A program made the translations under genes and the position numbers. Shown here piece after piece: positions 42,501 through 49,633 of a stretch of 52,000 nt of DNA. The notes beneath the pieces were generated by a model that saw only the letters and a program-made list of their open reading frames with translations, searched no databases and was not told the DNA's origin. The DNA comes from Bolinopsis microptera (Eukaryota; Ctenophora; Tentaculata; Lobata; Bolinopsidae): NCBI RefSeq assembly GCF_026151205.1, contig NC_087073.1:1764001-1816000 (forward strand), in the 5' to 3' direction. Positions within the stretch are counted from its first letter, which is position 1. Each line of letters opens with the position of its first letter.

Positions 42501-45393
42501 AAACAGCAGGCTCTCCAAAATAGGATCACTATAATCGTGGCGACCGACTTTCTATGCTGGGTACCATTCATCATTATCAGTGCAGCCCACAACCTGGAGC
42601 TGATTGATGCTACTTACTGGTATGTTACTTTTGCTATGATCGTCTTACCTCTCAACTCAGTGCTCAACCCTCTTATCTACGACAATGCTATTAAAGACGC
42701 TACTCTCAATGTCCTCCAGGGCAAACCAATATTTGCTAAAGAAAAGAAGAAAAGTTTCGCCTCCAACAGAGAGACAAGGATGGAAACCTTGCAGTCAGCT
42801 GCTTCTTTCTCTGCGAAACCCAGCAAAATGATTGCGGATATTAAAGAAAACAGTACGAAAGATGAGGCTGACAATATTTATCAGGAAGCTGAAGATGCTC
42901 TTTGAGACTATGTAAAATATTCAAGTATCATACAAATAGATACTTTTAAAAGATAGAGACATTTTCTCAAGTCGTACGATTCCAGCAACGTTACGATTGA
43001 GAAGACAATGTGAGTGCTGTCACTACCTTATTTTTAGACGCAATAGATAATAGAATAGTTAATATTTCGCTGAACATTATGTTAATATTTCATTATTTTA
43101 GATATTATTTCAAGTACTGTTTCGTGACCCGAAATTCAGTATTTATCAATCTCCATATCTTTATTTTAGACGAGAAGAGTTTTCTTGAGAATTCTTATCC
43201 ATCCAATTCTTATATTATTATTACTATTTATTTAATTAATAACAAGTAGTTTGCTTACATATCAGTAATAATAATGACATATTTGTAATGTAATTTATTT
43301 ATTATTATTATTTATTTAATTAATAAAAAGTAGTTACCTTTGTCTAAACTGTGTAAATAGTCGGTCACTTTGCTGAAGAGCCATCGTTTTAGCTTCAACA
43401 AGATCATTCAACTGGTCTTCCTTGGTCGCCATTATCGCCATCTGAAACATGTTCAAATGTAGAAATGTTACATCTGAAACACATGTTCAAATGTAGAAAT
43501 GTTAGGTCTGAAACACATGTTCAAATAAAGTAATGTTACATCTGAAACACATGTTCAAATAAAGGAATGTTACATCTGAAACATGTTCAAATGTAGAAAT
43601 GTTACATCTGAAACACATGTTCAAATAAAGTAATGTTACATCTGAAACACATGTTCAAATGAAGTAATGTTAGGTCTGAAACACATGTTCAAATGTAGAA
43701 ATGTTACATCTGAAACACATGTTCAAATAAAGAAATATTAGGTCTGAAACACATGTTCAAATAAAGGAATGTTACATCTGAAACACATGTTCAAATGAAG
43801 AAATATTAGGTCTAAAACACATGTTCAAATAAAGGAATGTTACATCTGAAACACATGTTCAAATGTAGAAATGTTAGGTGATAGGTCTGAAACACATGTT
43901 CAAATGTAGAAATGTTAGGTGATAGGTCTGAAACACATGTTCAAATGTAGAAATGTTACATCTGAAACACATGTTCAAATGTAGAAATGTTAGGTCTGAA
44001 ACACATGTTCAAATGTAGAAATGTTACATCTGAAACACATGTTCAAATGTAGAAACGTTAGGTCTGAAACACATGTTCAAATGTAGAAATATTACATCTG
44101 AAACACATGTTCAAATGTAGAAATGTTAGGTCTGAAACACATGTTCAAATAAAAGAATGTTACATCTGAAACACATGTTCAAATAAAGAAATGTTACATC
44201 TGAAACACATGTTCAAATAAAGAAATATTAGGTCTGAAACACATGTTCAAATAAAGGAATGTTACATCTGAAACACATGTTCAAATAAAGAAATATTAGG
44301 TCTGAAACACATGTTCAAATAAAGGAATGTTACATCTGAAACACATGTTCAAATGTAGAAATGTTAGGTGATAGGTCTGAAACACATGTTCAAATGTAGA
44401 AATGTTAGGTGATAGGTCTGAAACACATGTTCAAATGTAGAAATGTTACATCTGAAACACATGTTCAAATGTAGAAATGTTAGGTCTGAAACACATGTTC
44501 AAATGTAGAAATGTTACATCTGAAACACATGTTCAAATGTAGAAACGTTAGGTCTGAAACACATGTTCAAATGTAGAAATATTAGGTCTGAAACACATGT
44601 TCAAATGTAGAAATGTTACATCTGAAACACATGTTCAAATGTAGAAACGTTAGGTCTGAAACACATGTTCAAATGTAGAAATATTAGGTCTGAAACAGAT
44701 GTTCAAATGTAGAAATGTTAGGTCTGCGTGTAAACCTGTCCGTTTCGGAAGGTTTCAAGGTTTTGTCATAAAACGGAGCGACAATTCAAACAAAATATTA
44801 CATGGAATCAAGCAAAGCAAATAAGCGTTTTGAGTTCGATGAGAACAAACCTTCTCTTGAAATATCTCTATGAGCTGAGAAGATCTGATATCTTTAATAA
44901 CAAACCTTCTCTTGAAATATCTCTATGAGCTGAGAAGATCTGATATCTTTAATAACAAACCTTCTCTTGAAATATCTCTATCAGCTGAGAAGATCTGATA
45001 TCTTTAATAACAAACCTTCTCTTGAAATATCTCTATCAGCTGAGAAGATCTGATATCTTTAATAACAAACCTTCTCTTGAAATATCTCTATCAGCTGAGA
45101 AGATCTGATATCTTTAATAACAAACCTTCTCTTGAAATATCTCTATCAGCTGAGAAGATCTGATATCTTTAATAACAAACCTTCTCTTGAAATATCTCTA
45201 TCAGCTGAGAAGATCTGATATCTTTAATAACAAACCTTCTCTTGAAATATCTCTATGAGCTGGGAAGATCTGATATCTTTAATGTGCAGTCCATCCCTCA
45301 TCTGGTTAATGAGTTCTGATACTTGTGAGTTAAGAGGGATAGGAGGTGAGGGGCAGCGGTCTTCTTCTAGCTGACAAGACGACTTCTGTAATT
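27560..45393 (-). CDS. CIP2A: CIP2A orthologue, coiled-coil half (6 exons)
   Basis: CIP2A is an intracellular protein known to bind PP2A-B56 and TOPBP1. These are the exons for the dimer-interface end and coiled coil, in transcript order: 45236-45393, 43338-43441, 30119-30245, 29169-29287, 27777-27863, 27560-27642. All have AG/GT borders and phases that fit (phases 0, 2, 0, 2, 2). Diagnostic blocks: ELINQMRDGLHIKD (human, recalled: ELIEKLQSGMVVKD), VEAKTMALQQSDRLFTQ (human LETKALALAQADRLIAQ) and CDQLNVL (human CDSLNKQ). Heptad-rich coil continues to KLEEKDNLYL. The first listed exon uses acceptor CCCATTAG, the only choice joining in phase 1 to the previous exon. The last exon may splice at TTAA|GTGAGT or read on to TAA; roughly the final 90 residues expected from the human length are not seen. 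Intron 43337-30246 contains the LDLa receptor gene on the other strand. Confidence 0.9.
28069..28135. mobile_element. 67-bp palindromic MITE with pogo/Tc1-like ends
   Basis: It starts CAGCAAAACCCCGATTTACC and ends with the reverse complement of CAGCAAAACCCAATTTACC, with TA on both sides (28067-28068 and 28136-28137). The ends and TA target are typical of pogo/Tigger or Tc1-mariner elements. The 67-bp length leaves almost only the inverted repeats. Confidence 0.8.
28138..29168 (-). repeat. Minisatellite of about 39 bp starting at a CIP2A donor
   Basis: On the minus strand the exon ends CCTTAATAG|GTGGGTGTTATGG, and the array begins at once with units GGTAACAG|GTGGGTGTTATGG or GGTAACATGTGGGTGTTATG. 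Around 25 units run down to 28138. Some units carry an extra GACACCTTGTG block. Confidence 0.9.
29345..30003 (-). repeat. 13-bp minisatellite CTATGTGACCTAC
   Basis: About 50 units of CTATGTGACCTAC are in the CIP2A intron between exons 30119-30245 and 29169-29287. On the transcribed strand each unit reads CATAG|GTAGGTCA, a donor-like word. Confidence 0.95.
30629..30825. repeat. 9-bp repeat ACAAGATTT
   Basis: About 20 units of TTTACAAGA with a few AATTTTACAAGA variants. The frames through it code only for repeats and are not genes. Confidence 0.95.
30826..31318. other. CIP2A intron, no gene seen
   Basis: AT-rich spacer with short repeats (ATCATATATTCAACTATTGTT twice, near 31115 and 31137). 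No exon was found on either strand. Confidence 0.5.
31319..33618 (-). pseudogene. Non-LTR retrotransposon (CR1/Jockey-like) RT, 5' truncated with one stop
   Basis: The minus-strand frame is open from about 33618 to a TAG at 31493-31495, then continues in the same frame for about 57 codons to TGA at 31319-31321. Reverse transcriptase motifs are intact: NYRPISLTSHIIKVFERI, QHGFRSGRSCLTQL, YLDYAKAFDKVDHKLL, SGVPQGTVLGPILFLIFIND and FADD. The C-terminal pattern WNAMP-stop-HLNCIGDREHFKSQL shows the TAG interrupts the conserved end. There is no apurinic-type endonuclease upstream, so this is a 5'-truncated copy. It lies within the big CIP2A intron in the same orientation as CIP2A. Confidence 0.9.
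33922..34606. repeat. 24-bp minisatellite TTATAGTCTTATACCCTACC
   Basis: About 28 highly uniform 24-bp units (CTTATAGTCTTATACCCTAC then CGCT) have only single-base variants. Because 24 is a multiple of three, a repetitive SLIPYRSY frame stays open. Nothing else suggests coding. Confidence 0.95.
36158..36236. repeat. 79-base hairpin with 36-37-base arms
   Basis: CAATTAAAATATAATAAAGT onward (36158-36194) pairs with 36201-36236 with few mismatches around a TTACTT loop. It could be a small MITE or a foldback RNA. Confidence 0.85.
36545..36690. repeat. About 49-bp tandem repeat, three copies
   Basis: Units contain GTGAAGTTTCCAATACAGTA, CCATTAGTACCA and TTGGCAAAGAGA. Confidence 0.85.
37170..37476. 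mobile_element. Telomere-like array with inverted ends, copy 3
   Basis: The array of CCCTAA and CTCTAA units (37218-37420) is bounded by CCGGACAACTGAACCCAATT (37184-37203) and the inverted AATTGGGTTCAGTTGTCGG (37454-37472). CAATTGAG and CCAATTAAG are the inner edges. The ends resemble, but are not the same as, those of copies 1 and 2. Confidence 0.75.
37597..42905 (+). CDS. Hevein-like / LDLa / 7TM receptor (LGR/RXFP-like GPCR), 5' exon not found
   Basis: Exons: 37597-37710 (Ser/Thr-rich stalk, weak donor), 38241-38420 (hevein-like), 38591-38860 (novel extracellular domain), 39236-39274 (acidic cassette), 39472-42905. All introns are phase 1. Hevein-like modules read DGRCGRRYRLSDGSPAQC and CCSSIGWCG in exon 2, and DGRCGRQYLLSDGSPGQC and CCSSYGWCG in the last exon. 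LDLa repeats include CDGIQHCADGADERGC, CDGDYDCPDKSDEYLDIC, CNNGKCIQYYQMCDLIDDCG to SDEINC, and CDGIYDCFDLSDEC. Seven TM segments start near 41580. Motifs: SSIRMM in place of DRY, DFLCWVPF in TM6, NPLIY in TM7. A Ser/Lys-rich tail ends at TGA 42903-42905. It is a plasma-membrane receptor with a chitin-binding-like ectodomain. Peptide binding through LDLa modules is inferred from RXFP-type receptors. The gene lies inside a CIP2A intron on the opposite strand. Confidence 0.85.
38932..38979. repeat. 48-base hairpin (AATCCCGACGCCATAAC arms)
   Basis: The arms 38932-38948 and 38963-38979 are inverted with one mismatch. It lies in an intron of the LDLa receptor and may be a tiny foldback element. Confidence 0.85.
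39075..39124 (+). other. Possible alternative stop-containing exon of the LDLa receptor
   Basis: Acceptor TTACTTAG at 39074 in the same phase gives a short acidic reading (EDTADEEYYTDEDNRL) that ends in TAG. It parallels the next acidic cassette EDSESDDESKDTEG at 39236. If used, it would end the protein before the 7TM domain and give a secreted ectodomain; there is no good donor. Confidence 0.35.
42906..43337. other. 3' flank of the LDLa receptor
   Basis: AT-rich and no gene. AATAAA at 43322-43327 on + would let the receptor transcript end almost at the CIP2A exon 43338-43441 on the other strand. Confidence 0.5.
43442..44727 (-). repeat. Acceptor-bearing minisatellite upstream of a CIP2A exon
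   Basis: The real acceptor of exon 43338-43441 is GAACATGTTTCAG|ATGGCG. Upstream of it on the minus strand are more than 30 units of 33-37 bp reading TTGAACATGTGTTTCAGATG or ...CAGACC, then TAACATTTCTACAT. Each repeats the pyrimidine-rich TGTGTTTCAG. Confidence 0.92.
44844..45235 (-). repeat. 55-bp array: copies of a CIP2A exon end with its donor
   Basis: On the minus strand the exon 45236-45393 ends ATAGAGATATTTCAAGAGAAG and donor GTTTGTTA. The unit (ATTAAAGATATCAGATCTTC, TCAGCTGATAGAGATATTTC, AAGAGAAG|GTTTGTT) is present eight times at 55-bp spacing, counting the exon itself. Confidence 0.95.
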
Positions 45394-45541
45394 CTAATGG
45401 GAAAAGGTGTCTATTTTCAAAATAGGGAGACAAATCCTTTGGGAATTAGGTTATTTGATCATTATTCTACTCAGCAAAATTAACAAACTGTAAAGCTTGT
45501 ATTTTAAAAATAATACACGAATAAATAAATCAACAACTAAC

Positions 45542-48500
45542 CCAAATATTTGCGCTTCAGTTCCAGAAGTTCTTGAGTAGCTGTATCAGAGCCACAGCTA
45601 ACCATAGTGCAGTGGTGAGCCATTATGTTACCTACCCTGTAAATTCTGGGTAGTGAGCTTTAAATCTTCGGGTTTACAGGACAAGGATCAGTTATCTTAC
45701 ATAAATAACAATACGACGATAATAAATTAAAATCAGAATGGAAAAGTTTAAAGAAACTAACATGGGAGCGAAGGTCCCAGACTTCTCAAAGCATATAGCG
45801 TTTATTTTCAAAGCCATGATGATCAGTGATGAGTCGTCGCTCAGCATCGCTTTACCTAAACAGGTGTTAATGTTCAGTGAAACATGAACATTGAAATGCA
45901 ATGAAAAATATCAGTATCATCCTATAATATCTACATACAATAGATGTGGATACTGGCGGGGAGGTGATAATTGTTTGTTTACATTAATAGTGAGCACATG
46001 TTCGGCAGGCTGAGGAGGTGATCATTGTTTGTTTACATTTTAGATCGAGCACAAGTTCGGCAGGCTGAGGAGGTGATACATATTTTGTATTATAGAAGGC
46101 TTGTAACACTTGTAACGCCTTCTTGTTACCCCCCTTTGAGGGCCCCGAATTATTTTCTGAACGAAAGCTCAAAAATAACCGAGAAATCGACCTTCTTATT
46201 TAAAACTCATTTTGATGACCGTTTCTAACCTAAAATTGCACGAAAAATCGATTTAGCTAGGTTTCAGAACCTATAAACACTTCCTTATCCCTCAAAATCG
46301 ATGTTTTATAGTTTAGAATGCGAGCAACAAGCAACATATATTTTGATCCTTCGGATCTACAGCTCTTGACCTAGGGCTGAAACCGAAAGATCGAGGCAAT
46401 CCTCACCTTCACTGATCGAACTTGAGCGAAGAGCAGAGTACGACAAAACACAGCAGGTAAGCAACTCATTTTGGTGACTGTTCCTCACCTGTACAACCTG
46501 TATTAATGTAAACAAACAATGATCACCTCCCCGCCAGTATCCACATCTATACTCTATCTATACTATATACTACAATACTCATTACCGCCCTCCACGAAGG
46601 AGCCAGCAGACGACCGGATGTCTTCCTAGCTGATAAATACCTACGTCAACTAGAAAGGGATTTTTGCGAAGACCTTCTTATTGATAATAGAGACGCCTTA
46701 GTCTGGCTCGACAACATCAACAATACCCTGGACACAGAACTCAAAAGCAACATTAAAGCATTCACATTTGATTACAAAGCTTTATATGATTCATTGAGTC
46801 CCCACCTCACACTCCAAGCTTTGAAGGTGGCCATGGAAGAAAAGAGACCAGAATGGTCCGCCAAATTTAAGGAGTGGTTGATAAGAAGTGTTGAACTCAG
46901 CTATGAGTCGTCTATAGGCAAATTTAACGGAGAGTGGTACAGACAAAAACGAGGAGTACCGACAGGAGGCAGTATCTGTGTACAACTTGCTAACATAGCA
47001 GTATACCATGTCATGCGTGAGCAAGTCTATTCAGACACGGAACTAATGGAACCTGTAAAATCGGTCAAGAGATACATAGACGACGGCTGTGGAGTATTCC
47101 ATGGTACGAAAAGACAGTTTTCAAAATTCATCGCGACTGTCAATACAAGGCTAGCAGAACTTGGCCTCCACATTGATGAGAACATCATAGAAGATAACAA
47201 TGTTTATGTGGCGTTCTTAGACATAAAATTTTGTTTCGACACCGCAGGTGATCTTCAGACAGACCTCCATGTTAAAGAGACTGATGCTCGCTCTTACCTG
47301 TACTTCGGTTCCCACCACCCGAACCATACATTCAGCAGCATAGTCTATAGTGCATGCCTGAGACTCCGGCGAATCATCAATGATAACGACAGACTCCGAA
47401 AACAAATTGATGAATTAAAAACCTTTTTCTCCCAATCCAACTACCCTAAAACTATGGTAGATAACATCAGTGAAAAAGTCAAAGGCTTTGAAAGATGCCT
47501 CAAACCACTGGACAACTCAAACAGCAGTGTCCTGGTCCCAAAGTCTCCAGAACCAGCAGTCCGCGTTATTTCAACATTTGGCAGCGATCAAGAGTTAGTA
47601 GAATCGGTAAAAAGATTGGAACCAGAACTCAGTAGAACCAGGAGCTTCTCAGGATTATCTGGTTCCCATACAAGTGGAAACACCCCAGGCTCCCCAATAT
47701 CATCTAGAGCCGGTACATCACGCCCTATCTTCAAATTCGTCAGACGTACTGGAACATCATTTAGAAGGAAGTTAGTCAAAGCAAAACAGTTTGCGGATGA
47801 CTTAACCCAACCTCACACAAGACCATGTGGGGGCAGACACTGCGGTACCTGTAACATCATACATCCACATCCATCAATAACAGTCAATGGACAGCGAGCC
47901 AAAGCAGTGTCTGGTACATGTGTCAGCTACAATGTTGTATACATCTTCAGTTGCCAACTTTGTAATATGTGTTATGTAGGAAGAACGGTGCAGCCCCTAA
48001 GGGCACGAGTAAACGAACATCGCGCCCATTACTACAAACTCATTTCAGACAATACGTTTGTCCCTGAAGAAAACGACGACGGATTCAGCTTGGGTAAACA
48101 CCTTGTAGAAGTTCATAACATGAAACAACGTGACAATTTCAACCAGGCTTATAAAGTGTCAATTCTCAGTAATAGTAGCCCAAGAACTCTAGAAGTGGAT
48201 GAACACCGTTATATTCAGAAACTAAGAACTATACGTCCATTGGGGCTCAATGCCGTGGACCCGTTTGGGATTCCATTATTGGATTTATCTTAAAGGTTTT
48301 CCATTGCATTGGGGCACAAAAGTTATGTTTTTAAAAATATTCATAGGTATCGTTTTTAGTTGTGTCATTTCATTTCCAATGTTACACTTTGTAGGAACTG
48401 ATATTAACCGAGTTTCTGATTCAGGATGTTACTGAAGATAGTAATGAAAATGTTTTAACACCTCAGTACTGTGTTTTACTACAGCTCAACCTGCTCAGTC

Positions 48501-49602
48501 TGACTATTTGGGAATTTAAACTCTTGATACTACAATACTATATATACTACAATACAATATCTACAATAATTGAGAACTTCTCGGGGTTATAACATATTGT
48601 ATTTGATTCAAACCTATAATATTAAAGTAAAAATAAAGGGAAAGTAATTTGTGATTTAATTTTACCGATAAAAGAAGGGAGATTAGGTTGAGTAAGAACA
48701 GTGTGGTAGTCATGCAGTCCTATTTCTACACACAGAGATAACATCTCCAACAGCGCTCTGCACGAATCAGTCCTGTTTGAAGATAGCTGTAAAAGTCATT
48801 AAATAGGTGGATAATTCACAAACAAGTCATCAGTAATTAACATTAGCTAATTGTGATGTGTTTGAACTGTGAACTTTGGCTGAAAATTTATGATTTTCGA
48901 CCCGTCAAACGATAACCATTGCACGATAATTAGAACGTACCCATAAAGAGGACCGGACTCCTTGTCATACTATACGGATTGGGAGCACTCTCTTACCAGT
49001 CACCTAGCAACACGTGACCTAGCAACACGTGACCTAGCAACACGTGACCTAGAAACACGTGACCTAGAAACACGTGACCTAGCAACACGTGACCTAGCCA
49101 CACGTGACCTAGCAACACGTGACCTAGCAACACGTGACCTAGCAACACGTGACCTAGCAACACGTGACCTAGAAACACGTGACCTAGAAACACGTGACCT
49201 AGAAACACGTGACCTAGAAACACGTGACCTAGTAACACGTGACCTAGCAACACGTGACCTAGCAACGTACCCATAAAGAGGACCGGACTCCTTGTCATAC
49301 GGATTGGGAGCACTCTCTAACCAGGAACACACTGATTCAGGAAGAGAGAGGAGGGATGAGGAGATAGCAGACTGGGAGAGTGTGTCTTGATGCATTACTC
49401 TGAGACATTGACAGGAGAGTGTAACTGTGTTGTAACCTTGCTTGCTCCGCCAGTGGAGTGGGATATTCTCTGAAATTATACAGTATCTCAATAACTTCCT
49501 CTTTAAAGTACTTCTGTTAATTCATTGTAGGAGAGCATGACCAGCAATGCTCTAAACCAAGCATGAAACAATCATAGAATTCTAATAGTGAGCTATTATA
49601 TA

Positions 49603-49633
<31 letters not shown>

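Noticed and set aside
44844-45235. Each 55-bp unit as a separate mini-exon
   Set aside because: The copies have donors but no acceptor of their own, so they cannot be spliced as internal exons.
48963-49276. TRDLA/ARSRV repeat proteins
   Set aside because: Products of the 15-bp CACGTG repeat in three frames; intronic in CIP2A.
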